A stretch of 64,000 bases of DNA from Fimenecus sp052169395 (GCA_052169395.1 JBQNCN010000001.1:248001-312000); one strand, 5' to 3'; counted from the first letter of the stretch, positions 1 through 10,053 are shown. Numbers and translations are program-made. Notes: generated from the letters alone by a model not told the origin.

Positions 1-2390
1 AAAGCCTCTTCAACGGTCATTTCAAGAACATTAAAAATTGATTTCCCCTTATATTTAACTTCCAGAGTTTCATGATTATAACGCTTTCCGCCACAAACAT
101 CACATGGAACATAAACATCGGGTAAAAAATTCATCTCAATTTTCGTAATTCCTGCACCCTCACAGACCTCACATCTACCACCCTTTACATTAAAAGAAAA
201 TCGATTCGCCTTATATCCTCTTACCTTGGAATCTTCAGTTTTTGCAAACAAATTTCTTATATCGGTAAAAACCCCTGTATAAGTCGCAGGATTTGAACGA
301 GGCGTTCTACCAATCGGACTTTGGTCAATGTTTATTACCTTATCCAGATTTTCAAGACCTGAAATTTTCTTGTGCTTCCCCAGTGGTTTTTTTGCTCCAT
401 TTAGTTCATTGGCAAGCCGTGCATAAATAACCTCATTTACAAGGCTCGATTTACCTGAACCGGAAACTCCGGTTATACATACAAATTCACCAAGCGGAAT
501 ATCTACCGATACATTTTTAAGATTATTCTGTGAAGCACCGACAACTTTCAGATATTTTCCGTTGCCTTTTCTCCTTTCCATCGGTACTTCAATTTTCTTT
601 TTACCGCTTAAATACTGTCCCGTTATAGATTTTTCATTATTCATAAGATCTTTTGCTGTCCCCACCGCAACAACAGTTCCACCATTGATACCAGCACCCG
701 GTCCTATATCTACAATTAAATCTGCAGCACGCATAGTATCCTCATCGTGCTCAACAACTATTACTGTATTTCCTAAATCTCGCATTTTTTTAAGCGTTGC
801 AATAAGCTTGTCATTATCTCTTTGATGAAGTCCTATTGAAGGCTCATCCAAAATATATACAACACCTGAAAGAGTTGAGCCTATTTGTGTTGCAAGTCGT
901 ATTCGCTGACTTTCACCTCCTGAAAGTGTAGCGGCAGAACGTGAAAGCGTTAAATATTCAAGTCCTACATCCTGAAGAAATTTCAGTCTGCTTTTTATTT
1001 CTTTAATAATACCATGTGCTATCATTTCATCTTTCTCAGAAAGTTTCAGTTGTTCAAAAAACAAAAGTTCATTTTTAACTGAAATATCTGTAAGTTCTGA
1101 AATACCGACACCACCCACTGTTACGGCAAGTGCATTTTCATTTAATCTTTTACCCTTACATATATGGCAGGGACTTTTACTCATTACATTCTCTATTTCC
1201 CATCTTGAATAAATACCCTTGCTCTCTTTATATCTTCTTTCAAGATTATTTACAATTCCTTCAAATTCCGTTGAATAGGAGCCAATTCCAAGAGCACCGT
1301 TTCTTGAAACTTTGATTTTTTCACCGTTTGTTCCGTAAAGCAACGCATTCAACGCCTCATCTGAAAAATCTTCGATGGGTGTTTTTAAGGTAAATCCATA
1401 TCTTTTGCCAAGTGCGGTAAACATCATTTCAGCGATAGTACCACTATCCGCCTTGGACCAACCAGAAGCAGAAATTGCCCCTTCAGCAATTGAAAGATTC
1501 TTATTTGGAATTATAAGGTTAGGGTCAACTTTCATAAAGCTACCTATACCTCCACATGTTTTACAAGCACCGAACGGATTATTAAAGGAAAACATCCTCG
1601 GCGTAAGCTCGTCAATACTGCTGCCATGAATCGGACAGGCATAGTTCTGTGAAAACAAAAGCTCTTCACCATCTATAATATCCACAACAACATTACCGTT
1701 TGAAAGCCTGCTGGCAGTTTCCAGAGAATCTGAAAGTCTTGAACGAATTCCGTCCTTAATTACAAGCCTATCGATCACAACATCTATACTGTGCTTAATA
1801 TTTTTTTCAAGTGAAACTTTCTCACTTAAATCATAAAGATTCCCGTCGATTCTAACCCTTACAAAACCTGATTTTTTTGTATTTTCCAGTTCTTTTTGAT
1901 GGGTTCCTTTCTTTCCTCTTATTATGGGAGATAAGATTTGTATTTTAGTACCTGTTTCAAGTTTCATTACCTTTTCAATTATCAAATCTATCGGTTGCTT
2001 TGAAATTTCCCTTCCACAAACTGCACAATGAGGAACACCTACTCTTGCATAGAGCAGTCGCAAATAGTCATATATTTCCGTAACCGTTCCGACTGTTGAA
2101 CGAGGATTATGAGAAGTTGTCTTCTGATCTATGGAAATTGCAGGAGAAAGTCCATCAATGCTTTCCACATCCGGTTTTTCCATTTGTCCTAAAAACATTC
2201 TGGCATATGATGAAAGACTTTCGATATATCTTCGCTGTCCCTCAGCATAAATTGTATCAAAAGCAAGTGATGATTTACCTGACCCGGAAAGTCCCGTAAA
2301 AACCACAAGTTTTTCCTTGGGCACTTCTAAATCAATATTTTTTAAATTATGCTCTTTAGCACCCTTAATTATTATTTTATCGTTTTTCAA
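1..2390 (-). CDS. uvrA: UvrA, excinuclease ABC subunit A (3' end outside the window)
   Basis: DNA damage-recognition ATPase of nucleotide excision repair; loads UvrB on lesions. About 796 residues are visible; the family is about 940, so the C-terminus lies off the left edge. I translated from a TTG at 2388-2390, preceded by GAGGAA with suitable spacing; no ATG fits there. The first Walker A (GLSGSGKS) is at residues 33-40, the second (GVSGSGKS) is in the C-terminal half, and two ABC signatures (LSGGE) and zinc-binding CxxC pairs are present. It starts 10 bp after the uvrB stop, so the two are probably co-transcribed. The identity is clear. Confidence 0.96.
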   Translation of the reverse strand, partial: MKNDKIIIKGAKEHNLKNIDLEVPKEKLVVFTGLSGSGKSSLAFDTIYAEGQRRYIESLSSYARMFLGQMEKPDVESIDGLSPAISIDQKTTSHNPRSTVGTVTEIYDYLRLLYARVGVPHCAVCGREISKQPIDLIIEKVMKLETGTKIQILSPIIRGKKGTHQKELENTKKSGFVRVRIDGNLYDLSEKVSLEKNIKHSIDVVIDRLVIKDGIRSRLSDSLETASRLSNGNVVVDIIDGEELLFSQNYACPIHGSSIDELTPRMFSFNNPFGACKTCGGIGSFMKVDPNLIIPNKNLSIAEGAISASGWSKADSGTIAEMMFTALGKRYGFTLKTPIEDFSDEALNALLYGTNGEKIKVSRNGALGIGSYSTEFEGIVNNLERRYKESKGIYSRWEIENVMSKSPCHICKGKRLNENALAVTVGGVGISELTDISVKNELLFFEQLKLSEKDEMIAHGIIKEIKSRLKFLQDVGLEYLTLSRSAATLSGGESQRIRLATQIGSTLSGVVYILDEPSIGLHQRDNDKLIATLKKMRDLGNTVIVVEHDEDTMRAADLIVDIGPGAGINGGTVVAVGTAKDLMNNEKSITGQYLSGKKKIEVPMERRKGNGKYLKVVGASQNNLKNVSVDIPLGEFVCITGVSGSGKSSLVNEVIYARLANELNGAKKPLGKHKKISGLENLDKVINIDQSPIGRTPRSNPATYTGVFTDIRNLFAKTEDSKVRGYKANRFSFNVKGGRCEVCEGAGITKIEMNFLPDVYVPCDVCGGKRYNHETLEVKYKGKSIFNVLEMTVEEA

Positions 2391-2400
2391 AAAATTCCTC

Positions 2401-4359
2401 TTATTTCTGATTTTTAAGTTCTTTTATTCTATCGCGAAGTTCTGCTGCACGTTCAAAATCAAGAATTTTTGCTGCCGCTTTCATCTCGGCAGTCAAATTT
2501 TTAATCAAATTATATCTTTCTATTGGCGAAAGCTGTTTTCTACGCTTAAAATCATTTCTGTTTTTTGATATTTCAATTATTTCGGCAACATCTTTTTCGA
2601 CAGTTTTAGGCTGAATATTATGCGTTTTATTATATTCAGCCTGTTTCTTACGGCGGCGCTCGGTTTCAGTAATGGTAGCAAACATTGAACGTGTAATTTC
2701 ATCAGCATACATAATAACGGTACCTTTGGCGTTTCTTGCCGCTCTGCCGACTGTTTGAATAAGTGATGTTTCAGATCGCAAAAATCCCTCCTTGTCCGCA
2801 TCCAAAATTACAACAAGCGATACCTCGGGAATATCCAGTCCTTCACGAAGAAGATTTATACCGACAAGGACATCATATTCACCAAGCCTTAAATCTCTTA
2901 CAAGCTCCATACGTTCTATGGTATCGACATCATAATGAAGATATCTCACCTTAATATCATGATTAGTTAAAAACTCTGTAAGCTTTTCAGCCATATTTTT
3001 AGTAAGCGTTGTAATTAAAACTCTTTCCCGCCTTGCAGTTCTAATATTTATTTCAGAAATCAAATCTTCGATTTGTCCCAAAGTGGGTCTTACAGAAATA
3101 ATCGGATCTAAAAGACCTGTCGGTCTTATTATCTGCTCAACAATTTGTTTGCTTTTTTCTTTTTCAAAATTCCCCGGAGTCGCACTGACAAAAATCTTCT
3201 GCCCAACCTTTTTATAAAATTCATCAAAGGTAAGCGGTCTGTTATCATAGGCAGATGGAAGCCTAAACCCAAAATCTACAAGGGCCTTTTTTCTGGCACG
3301 ATCTCCTGCATACATAGCACGAACCTGTGGAAGTGCAATATGGCTTTCATCAACAAAAAGCAAAAAATCATCCGGAAAATAATCAAAAAGCGTAAATGGT
3401 GCGGAACCCTCATCTCTTCCACTTAAAATTCTAGAATAATTTTCTATTCCCTTACAAAATCCCGTTTCCGTAAGCATTTCCATATCATACTGTGTGCGTT
3501 CCCTTACACGCTGAGCTTCAATAAGCTTGCCGTTCTTCTCAAAAAAGTTTATCCGTTCTTCCATTTCCCTGAATATTTCCTTTTGTGCTTTTTCAATTTT
3601 TTCCTCTCCTACCACGTAATGTGAAGCAGGATAGACGGCAATATGCTTTAAATCAGACTTTTTCTCACCTGTCAATGCATTTATCTCGGATATTCGCTCT
3701 ATTTCATCACCAAAAAACTCCACTCTATAGGCAAATTCATTGGAATATGCCGGGAAAATTTCTACTATATCTCCGTGAACTCTGAATTTATTTCTTGAAA
3801 AATCAATATCATTTCTTTCATACTGAATTTCAACAAGCTTTTTTAGAAGCTTGTCTCTGCCATAATCCATTCCTTCTCTCAATGAAATCACCATATTTCT
3901 ATAATCTATGGGATCTCCTAAAGAATAAATACACGAAACCGAAGCTACAATTATCACATCTCGCCGTTCAGAAAGTGCAGAAGTTGCAGAATGGCGCATT
4001 TTATCTATCTCATCATTTATATCTGAATCTTTTTCTATATAGGTATCGGTTGCTGCAATATATGCCTCAGGTTGATAATAATCATAATAGGAAACAAAAT
4101 ATTCTACCGCATTTTCCGGAAAAACAGAACGCAATTCCGTACAAATCTGTGCTGCAAGAGTTTTATTAGGCTCTAAAATAAGTGTCGGTCTATTCACTCG
4201 TTCAATTATATTTGCCATTGTAAATGTTTTACCCGATCCGGTAACACCTAAAAGCGTTTGTTCCTTATAACCTTTATTAAGTCCTTCTACAAGCTTTTCT
4301 ATTGCTTCAGGCTGATCTCCCATCGGTTTAAATTTTGAAATTATATTGAATTTATTCAT
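2401..4359 (-). CDS. uvrB: UvrB, excinuclease ABC subunit B
   Basis: Helicase-like subunit that verifies damage and recruits UvrC. It is 652 aa, normal for the family. Walker A GVTGSGKT is at residues 38-45, the beta-hairpin with YYDYYQPEAY follows, helicase motifs run through the middle, and a C-terminal UVR motif (about residues 612-650) is visible. The ATG overlaps the radC stop by 4 bp (4356-4359), implying translational coupling in a repair operon with uvrA downstream. Confidence 0.97.
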   Translation of the reverse strand: MNKFNIISKFKPMGDQPEAIEKLVEGLNKGYKEQTLLGVTGSGKTFTMANIIERVNRPTLILEPNKTLAAQICTELRSVFPENAVEYFVSYYDYYQPEAYIAATDTYIEKDSDINDEIDKMRHSATSALSERRDVIIVASVSCIYSLGDPIDYRNMVISLREGMDYGRDKLLKKLVEIQYERNDIDFSRNKFRVHGDIVEIFPAYSNEFAYRVEFFGDEIERISEINALTGEKKSDLKHIAVYPASHYVVGEEKIEKAQKEIFREMEERINFFEKNGKLIEAQRVRERTQYDMEMLTETGFCKGIENYSRILSGRDEGSAPFTLFDYFPDDFLLFVDESHIALPQVRAMYAGDRARKKALVDFGFRLPSAYDNRPLTFDEFYKKVGQKIFVSATPGNFEKEKSKQIVEQIIRPTGLLDPIISVRPTLGQIEDLISEINIRTARRERVLITTLTKNMAEKLTEFLTNHDIKVRYLHYDVDTIERMELVRDLRLGEYDVLVGINLLREGLDIPEVSLVVILDADKEGFLRSETSLIQTVGRAARNAKGTVIMYADEITRSMFATITETERRRKKQAEYNKTHNIQPKTVEKDVAEIIEISKNRNDFKRRKQLSPIERYNLIKNLTAEMKAAAKILDFERAAELRDRIKELKNQK

Positions 4360-5066
4360 TTGAAAATCTCTCTATATTTATCACTTTCAGCCATTGAAAA
4401 GGCATCTGTCGAAGCTGTAATTATATGGTCGATAAGTTTTATATCCAAATTTTTAAGTGTATAAAAAATATCTTTGGTAATAACAACATCAGCTTCTGAC
4501 GGCACCGCAAATCCAGATGGATGATTATGCCCCAATATAACTGCAACCGCATTACAATTTAGAATTTCTTTAACAAGTTTCTTTTTATCAAAAAATGTAT
4601 TTTCTGAAGTTCCCGTTGAAACGATGATGCATTTTATTAAACGCATTCCTCGATCAAAAGCCAAAGCCAAAAGTCGCTCATCACTCAAATTTATAAACTT
4701 GCTCAAAAAATATTGCTTTGAAACCTCAATTTTTGAAAAATCAGATTCTGAACAATCGAATTTTTCAATAATATATCTTGAACAGGTATCAGGAATAAGC
4801 TTTAAAAACAATGCTGTGCGTTCACCAATTCCTTCAAACTGTAAAAGCGCATCAAAAGGCGCATCAAAAACTCCCCTTAAGCTTCCAAACGATGAAATAA
4901 GCCTATGTGCAAGCTTAAGGGTATCAGATCTCGGAACAACATAAAAAAGCAAAAGCTCCAAAACATTGACATCGTCAAAGTTTTCAAGCCCCTCATTACT
5001 ATATCTTTTTCGCAATCTTTCACGATGCCCTGAAAACAGGACATCATCTTTTATTTTTTCATTCAT
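4356..5066 (-). CDS. radC: RadC/JAB-domain family protein
   Basis: RadC family protein (236 aa). An N-terminal helix-hairpin-helix region (residues about 20-90) is followed by an MPN+/JAMM domain whose metal site HNHPSG...S..D is seen near residues 180-195. The family's role is unsettled; the JAMM motif suggests metal-dependent hydrolase chemistry, and E. coli radC is no longer held to be a repair gene. Overlaps uvrB by 4 bp and pyrE by 1 bp, so it belongs to the same transcript. Confidence 0.9.
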   Translation of the reverse strand: MNEKIKDDVLFSGHRERLRKRYSNEGLENFDDVNVLELLLFYVVPRSDTLKLAHRLISSFGSLRGVFDAPFDALLQFEGIGERTALFLKLIPDTCSRYIIEKFDCSESDFSKIEVSKQYFLSKFINLSDERLLALAFDRGMRLIKCIIVSTGTSENTFFDKKKLVKEILNCNAVAVILGHNHPSGFAVPSEADVVITKDIFYTLKNLDIKLIDHIITASTDAFSMAESDKYREIFK

Positions 5067-5650
5067 TAAATTTTCTTTCTTGAACCGGGTTTTTCAAGCG
5101 GAATTTTAGATGCTTTACAAAGAGGACACTCTTCTTTTTCATAAGATATTACATCTGCTGAATATACGGCTTTATACGGTACTCCAAAAGATATTGTACC
5201 TGCTGTTCTGTCAACTATAGAACCGACTCCAACAACGGTTGCTCCAGTTTTTTGAACAAGCTCTATAACCTCTTTTACAGAACCTCCGGTTGTAACAACA
5301 TCCTCCACCACAAGAATTCTGTCTATAGGTTTAAGCTCAAAGCCGCGACGAAGTTCCATTTGTCCATCAACATTTCTTTCAGCAAAAAAATTTTCGCATT
5401 TTAAAGCTCTACTAACTTCATAAGCCATCTGCACAGCACCCATTGCTGGTCCGATTACAACATTAATATTATCATTTTTGAATTTTTCAGCAAGAACTGT
5501 ACAGAGTTCTTCCGCCACCCACGGCTTTCTGAAAATCCTCGCACACTGAAGGTATTTGTCGGAATGTCTGCCAGAAGTTAAAAGAAAATGCCCTTCACGA
5601 AGCACATTTTCTTTTTTTAAAATTTCCAAAATTCTTTCATCACTAAGCAT
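5066..5650 (-). CDS. pyrE: Orotate phosphoribosyltransferase
   Basis: Transfers the phosphoribosyl group of PRPP to orotate to give OMP, the fifth step of pyrimidine synthesis. 194 aa. The PRPP-binding loop (ILVVEDVVTTGGSV) is at about residues 113-126, and the TSGRHSDKY segment near the N-terminus is typical of the PyrE type found in Firmicutes and Thermus. It sits between radC and a membrane protein; no other pyr genes and no PyrR or uracil-responsive leader are visible here. Confidence 0.94.
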   Translation of the reverse strand: MLSDERILEILKKENVLREGHFLLTSGRHSDKYLQCARIFRKPWVAEELCTVLAEKFKNDNINVVIGPAMGAVQMAYEVSRALKCENFFAERNVDGQMELRRGFELKPIDRILVVEDVVTTGGSVKEVIELVQKTGATVVGVGSIVDRTAGTISFGVPYKAVYSADVISYEKEECPLCKASKIPLEKPGSRKKI

Positions 5651-5659
5651 AACTATCTC

Positions 5660-6205
5660 CTATTTAAAAATTCCTTTCAGTTTTTGTCTTATTCTATTTT
5701 TATAGATAAAAGTGAAATTGTCAACAGCTTTTTCATAAATTAAAAATACTATATTTCCTAAAATCAACAGTACCGCTCTTGAATATTTACCAAAAAGTTT
5801 CATCTCTTCAAAGGGAAGCTTAAAAATATAAACAATAAGCATAAATGCCAACACAACGGATATATTAAAAACGGTAATTTTTATAAACATTGAAAAAGGC
5901 TTATGAATTATTTTATCATCAATCAAAAATCTTAAAATAGGGTAATATCCAAAAAAGAAAATATACATTATAGCAGCTTCTCTATCAGCAGCAATAAAAA
6001 ATGAAACTGCCGAAACTGAAACAAATACTCCAAAAGCCCATTTAACACCAAGCTCAAAAAAAACAGGAATTAAAAGTATCCCTGCAAAACCCGGTAAAAC
6101 ATATGTAAAAGTTGGAAATGCAAGTGTCAAAAGCATACATAAAACAGAAAGTGCCGTTATAATACCGCCTACTGCAGTTTTAAAGGATTTGCTCTCTTTA
6201 TTCAT
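5660..6205 (-). CDS. Uncharacterised multi-pass membrane protein
   Basis: 181 aa with about five hydrophobic segments and a basic C-terminal tail. I do not recognise a family with confidence; length and layout resemble small membrane components such as ECF-transporter S units or DUF2232-like proteins, but no diagnostic motif is visible. It heads the pyrE-radC-uvrBA run, 9 bp from pyrE. An extended -10 (TGTTATAAT, minus strand about 6231-6239) lies upstream; a second TGATACAAT would place the transcription start on the ATG itself. Confidence 0.6.
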   Translation of the reverse strand: MNKESKSFKTAVGGIITALSVLCMLLTLAFPTFTYVLPGFAGILLIPVFFELGVKWAFGVFVSVSAVSFFIAADREAAIMYIFFFGYYPILRFLIDDKIIHKPFSMFIKITVFNISVVLAFMLIVYIFKLPFEEMKLFGKYSRAVLLILGNIVFLIYEKAVDNFTFIYKNRIRQKLKGIFK

Positions 6206-6246
6206 ATGATAATTGTATCATATATACTTTATTATAACAATTACAA

Positions 6247-6276
6247 TTGCACATTTTATATTCTAATCAGTATACT
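6247..6276 (+). promoter_or_regulatory. Candidate promoter for hpf
   Basis: TTGCAC at 6247-6252 and TATACT at 6271-6276, spacer 18, about 100 bp before the hpf start. A second candidate nearer the gene is TTGTCA (6323-6328), N16, TATATG (6345-6350). I cannot decide between them. Confidence 0.35.
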
Positions 6277-6376
6277 ATAATTTAATAATTATTTATTAAA
6301 TTATTAATATTTTATGTTTATTTTGTCAAGAATTTATGTTATAGTATATGTGAAACAGGTAACAGGGAGGTTATCA

Positions 6377-6901
6377 ATGAATATTACGATTATTGGAAGA
6401 AAATGCAATCCTAGAGAACCTTTTAAAGAAAGAGCCGAGCTTAAGCTCTCCAAGGTTGATAGGCTTTTCGGACCTGATGCCGATGCAAAGATTGTTGCAA
6501 CGGCAGGAAAAAAGGAAGTAGATGTTGAAGTTACAGTTTCCAAAGGAGGCTATTTATTCAGAGCACAGGAACGCTCTAACGACATAGAAGAAGCCTTGGA
6601 TAAATGTGTAGACTCTTTAATAAGACAAATACGTAAAAATAAAACTAGACTTTCCAAAAGACTTCGCAGTTCCAGTTTTGATGAAGCTTTCTTAAATGAA
6701 TCTGAGCTTAACGAGGATGAATTTGAAATCGTAAGAACAAAAGAAATATTTTTAAGACCAGAAAGTGAAGAAGAAGCAATGCTTCAATTGAATATGCTAG
6801 GACACAGTTTTCACCTATTCAGAAACTCTGAAAACGATGAGGTAAATCTTATATACAAGAGAAAAGATGGCGGATACGGATTAATAATACCAACTAAATA
6901 A
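6377..6901 (+). CDS. hpf: Ribosome hibernation promoting factor, long form
   Basis: Binds the 30S decoding region and dimerises ribosomes (100S) in stationary phase. I take the start at 6377 (MNITIIGRK), which has GGGAGG 7 bp upstream; an upstream in-frame ATG at 6314 lies in the promoter region. The resulting 174 aa protein has the N-terminal S30AE fold (residues 1-95), a charged linker and the C-terminal dimerisation domain (about 118-172) that distinguishes long HPF from the short proteobacterial form. Monocistronic, ending at a hairpin terminator. Confidence 0.93.
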   Translation: MNITIIGRKCNPREPFKERAELKLSKVDRLFGPDADAKIVATAGKKEVDVEVTVSKGGYLFRAQERSNDIEEALDKCVDSLIRQIRKNKTRLSKRLRSSSFDEAFLNESELNEDEFEIVRTKEIFLRPESEEEAMLQLNMLGHSFHLFRNSENDEVNLIYKRKDGGYGLIIPTK

Positions 6902-6910
6902 ATATATAAA

Positions 6911-6940
6911 AATAAGCGGACTTAAGTCCGCTTATTTTTA
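6911..6940. terminator. Bidirectional terminator between hpf and metK
   Basis: Perfect inverted repeat AATAAGCGGACTT / AAGTCCGCTTATT flanked by A and T runs. It serves hpf (+) and the convergent metK (-), whose stop codon lies at its edge. Confidence 0.85.
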
Positions 6941-8125
6941 TATTCCAGCTTTTTTCTTTATTGATTCCACTCTATCCGTTTTTTCCCAAGCAACCTGCAA
7001 ATCCTCTCTGCCCATTTGACCATAAGCCGCAAGCTTTTTATAAATCGGTTTTTTAAGATCAAGTTCATCAATTATCGCTGCCGGTCGTAAATCAAACTCT
7101 TCTTTAACAATTTCAGAAATTGCATCATCTGCTAAAATACCAGTTCCAAATGTATCAACAAAAATCGAAACCGGTCTTGCAACACCTATAGCATAAGCAA
7201 GTTGTATTTCACATTTTTTTGCAAGTCCTGCAGCAACAATATTTTTTGCCGCATATCGTGCTGCATATGCTGCGGAACGATCAACTTTTGTCGGATCCTT
7301 TCCTGAAAAACAACCGCCACCGTGTCTACCCATTCCACCATATGTATCCACAATAATTTTTCTGCCGGTAAGTCCCGAATCCCCTGCCGGTCCTCCTATT
7401 GCAAAACGACCCGTCGGATTTACAAAAATCACGGTATTATCATCAAGCAACTCAAACGGAACAATAGGCTTTATAACTTCATTAACAATATCCGTTCTTA
7501 TTTTTTCAAGCGGAATTTCCGGTGCATGCTGAGTTGAAACTACAACGGTATGTATTCTCTCAGCCTTACCTTCTTCATTATATTCAACAGTTATCTGCGT
7601 TTTTCCGTCAGGTCTTAAATATGAAAGAGTACCGTCCTTTCTTACTTTTGCAAGTCTTTGAGCAAGTTTATGGGAAAGAGAAATAGGAAGTGGCATAAAT
7701 TCCGGTGTTTCATCACATGCAAAACCGAACATCATTCCCTGATCGCCCGCTCCTCTGATATTATAATAATCATCATCTCCATCTTTAACTTCAAGAGATT
7801 TATCTACACCCATTGCAATATCTGGACTTTGTTTATCAATATTCACACTTACATTACATGTGTTTCCGTCAAAGCATTTTTCAGCACTGTCATATCCTAT
7901 TTCACAAACAACCTCACGTACAATCTTTTCAATATCAATTTTTGCAGTTGTTGTAATCTCTCCCATTACATTAATACCCTTTGTCATTGCGGTAGTCTCA
8001 CAGGCAACTCTGCCATCAGGATCCTGTTCAAGAACCGCATCAACAACACTGTCTGAAATTAAATCGCAAACTTTGTCAGGATGACCTTCCGTTACCGATT
8101 CAGAGGTAAATAAATGCTTACTCAT
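6938..8125 (-). CDS. metK: S-adenosylmethionine synthetase
   Basis: Makes SAM from methionine and ATP. 395 aa, standard length. Seen: the ATP-binding region SVTEGHPDKVCD near residues 9-20, GAGDQGMMFG at about residues 125-134, and the P-loop-like GGCFSGKDPTKVDRSA near 270-285. The gene is controlled by a SAM-I riboswitch in its leader, so product feedback on transcription is expected. Confidence 0.97.
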   Translation of the reverse strand: MSKHLFTSESVTEGHPDKVCDLISDSVVDAVLEQDPDGRVACETTAMTKGINVMGEITTTAKIDIEKIVREVVCEIGYDSAEKCFDGNTCNVSVNIDKQSPDIAMGVDKSLEVKDGDDDYYNIRGAGDQGMMFGFACDETPEFMPLPISLSHKLAQRLAKVRKDGTLSYLRPDGKTQITVEYNEEGKAERIHTVVVSTQHAPEIPLEKIRTDIVNEVIKPIVPFELLDDNTVIFVNPTGRFAIGGPAGDSGLTGRKIIVDTYGGMGRHGGGCFSGKDPTKVDRSAAYAARYAAKNIVAAGLAKKCEIQLAYAIGVARPVSIFVDTFGTGILADDAISEIVKEEFDLRPAAIIDELDLKKPIYKKLAAYGQMGREDLQVAWEKTDRVESIKKKAGI

Positions 8126-8154
8126 ATATAACTCCTAATTAAAACATATTTCAC

Positions 8155-8287
8155 AAAAAAAGAGTGCCCATAAGGCACTTTTAAAATATTGCCTTATCTC
8201 TCGGTAAATTTCCGCAGGCTTTGGCACCTTGCAAATGCAGGTTGCCGGGCTTCACAGGGCCAGTCCCTCCGCCACTCTTTATAAGTT
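8155..8287 (-). ncRNA. SAM-I (S-box) riboswitch with terminator, metK leader
   Basis: On the minus strand the leader carries the S-box core: GAGTGGCGGAGGGACTGGCC, then TGAAGCCCGGCAACC, then the AGGTGCCAAA and ACCGAGAGATAAGG segments closing P1. It is followed by an intrinsic terminator (AGTGCC ATAA GGCACT type, 8163-8179) with a run of seven T. In this class SAM binding favours the terminator and switches the gene off, as expected for a SAM synthetase gene. Confidence 0.95.
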
Positions 8288-8300
8288 TGATTGTAAATAA

Positions 8301-8329
8301 ATAATACCTCTTTAAATATAATATGTCAA
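8301..8329 (-). promoter_or_regulatory. metK promoter
   Basis: TTGACA (8329-8324) N17 TATTAT (8306-8301) on the minus strand. The predicted start near 8294 is just upstream of the riboswitch P1 helix. Confidence 0.85.
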
Positions 8330-8355
8330 CTAAAAACCACCAAATTCAATATTTA

Positions 8356-8385
8356 TTCACATTTCGCAAAAGTTTATGATACAAT
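8356..8385 (+). promoter_or_regulatory. Promoter of the hexosaminidase gene
   Basis: TTCACA (8356-8361) N18 with an extended -10 TGATACAAT (TACAAT 8380-8385). It lies 27 bp before the chosen start codon. Confidence 0.6.
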
Positions 8386-8411
8386 ATATAAAAATATTTA
8401 TGGAGTTAAAA

Positions 8412-9974
8412 ATGTCATTAAGCTATAATATTATTCCAAAACCAAATATATATGAACATAAAAACGGAACTTACAGCGTCTCAAGCGGAACGGCAGTAAT
8501 CTGTCACAAAGACTTCACCAGAGCAGGAACACTTATTTCACTTTATCTGCATACAGATGCAAAATCAGGCGAAGGCACTATTAAAATAAATAAAGAAAAC
8601 ACTGTCGCACCTGAAAGTTATCGCTTAAAGGTAAGCGAAGAAGATGGCATTATAATTTCAGCAAGTGATCCTGCGGGAGCATTTTACGGTGCAATAACTC
8701 TTGAATATATTTTAAAGCAATGTGAAAAAAGAAACGGTAAAGCTATTATAAACGCACTTTATATAGGTGACAGTCCATATTATAAACAACGCAGTTTTAT
8801 GCTTGACAGCTCCAGAAACTTTTTTGAAGTTGACGAAGTAAAAAGATATATAGACAGAATGGCACATCTTAAGCTAAACACTTTCCACTGGCATCTATGT
8901 GATGACCAAGGATACAGGATTGAAAGCAAAGTATTTCCAAAGCTTAATGAAATCAGTTCAAAAAGAGACTATCAGGGGCTTGAGGGGTTCGGGTTAAAAA
9001 ACCGCGGAGAAAAGAATTACAAAAGATTTTATACACACGAACAAATAAAAGATATTGTAGAATATGCAGAAAGACGATTCATTGAAGTAATTCCCGAAAT
9101 TGATATGCCCGGTCATACATCAGCTATTTTAGCAGCATATCCCGAATTCAGCTGCACAAAAGAACAAAGAACAGTATTAAGCAGCAAAGGTGTCAAAGAC
9201 ATTTCATTTTGTCCCGGCGATGACAAAACTTATGAATTTATTGAAAAGCTTTTAAATGAAATAATTCCGCTTTTCAAATCAAAATATTTTCACCTTGGCG
9301 GAGATGAAGTTTTTAAATGCTATAAATATTGGGAAAAATGTCCTAAATGTCAAGAAGCTGCAGAAAAAGAAGACTGCAAAAATATGAGTGAGCTGCACAG
9401 CACATTTTTAGGCAAAGTTGCAAAAATTCTACAAAAACATAAAAAAATCGCTATAACATGGTCGGATGCAATTAACAGGAAACTTCCAGATAATATTATA
9501 TGCCAATATTGGCGTTTAAACGACTTACAAAAAATTAAAAGCAAAAACAATAACAGAAAAATTATTATTTCACCAATGAATTATTTTTATTTTGACAGCA
9601 AATATGCCTTTATTCCGCTGAAAAAAGTATATAAATACAACAATGTAAAACTGGGATTAAAAGAAAACGATGCCAGAATACTAGGAATTGAATGTGAAGT
9701 ATGGACCGAATTTATTGACAATGAAAAAGCTCTCGAATTTTCTATCTTTCCTCGTGTTTTTGCATTTGCAGAAGTTGCGTGGACAAAACCTGAAAAACGC
9801 AGATATAAAGACTTTTTAAAAAGACTAAAGTGGTATGAAGTTCTGCTTGATAAAAAAGGTATTAATCGTTCAATTAAATACGGCTGCCAACGACTTCCTA
9901 AAATGATTTATCATCTCGGTTCCGACGGAAAAGAATATCAAAAAAATGAAGAGCTTAAAGCAAAGTCTAAATAG
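8412..9974 (+). CDS. GH20 beta-N-acetylhexosaminidase, cytoplasmic
   Basis: Glycoside hydrolase family 20, releasing terminal GlcNAc/GalNAc from glycans or muropeptide-type oligosaccharides. I start at 8412 (MSLSYN), with GGAG 6 bp upstream; an in-frame ATG at 8376 lies within the promoter. 520 aa. An N-terminal GH20b-like domain (about 1-115) precedes the catalytic barrel with HLGGDEV, the Asp-Glu pair of substrate-assisted catalysis, at about residue 296. There is no signal peptide, so it probably acts on imported chito-oligosaccharides or N-glycan fragments. Confidence 0.88.
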   Translation: MSLSYNIIPKPNIYEHKNGTYSVSSGTAVICHKDFTRAGTLISLYLHTDAKSGEGTIKINKENTVAPESYRLKVSEEDGIIISASDPAGAFYGAITLEYILKQCEKRNGKAIINALYIGDSPYYKQRSFMLDSSRNFFEVDEVKRYIDRMAHLKLNTFHWHLCDDQGYRIESKVFPKLNEISSKRDYQGLEGFGLKNRGEKNYKRFYTHEQIKDIVEYAERRFIEVIPEIDMPGHTSAILAAYPEFSCTKEQRTVLSSKGVKDISFCPGDDKTYEFIEKLLNEIIPLFKSKYFHLGGDEVFKCYKYWEKCPKCQEAAEKEDCKNMSELHSTFLGKVAKILQKHKKIAITWSDAINRKLPDNIICQYWRLNDLQKIKSKNNNRKIIISPMNYFYFDSKYAFIPLKKVYKYNNVKLGLKENDARILGIECEVWTEFIDNEKALEFSIFPRVFAFAEVAWTKPEKRRYKDFLKRLKWYEVLLDKKGINRSIKYGCQRLPKMIYHLGSDGKEYQKNEELKAKSK

Positions 9975-10053
9975 CTTTGTTTACAATCACTTAATAAAAA
10001 AATTATTTAATATAATATAATAAATAAAAATAAATACTAAAAAGGAAACAATT

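Noticed and set aside
7322..8084. Several plus-strand frames opposite metK
   Set aside because: Shadows of the metK codons with no ribosome sites or family features.
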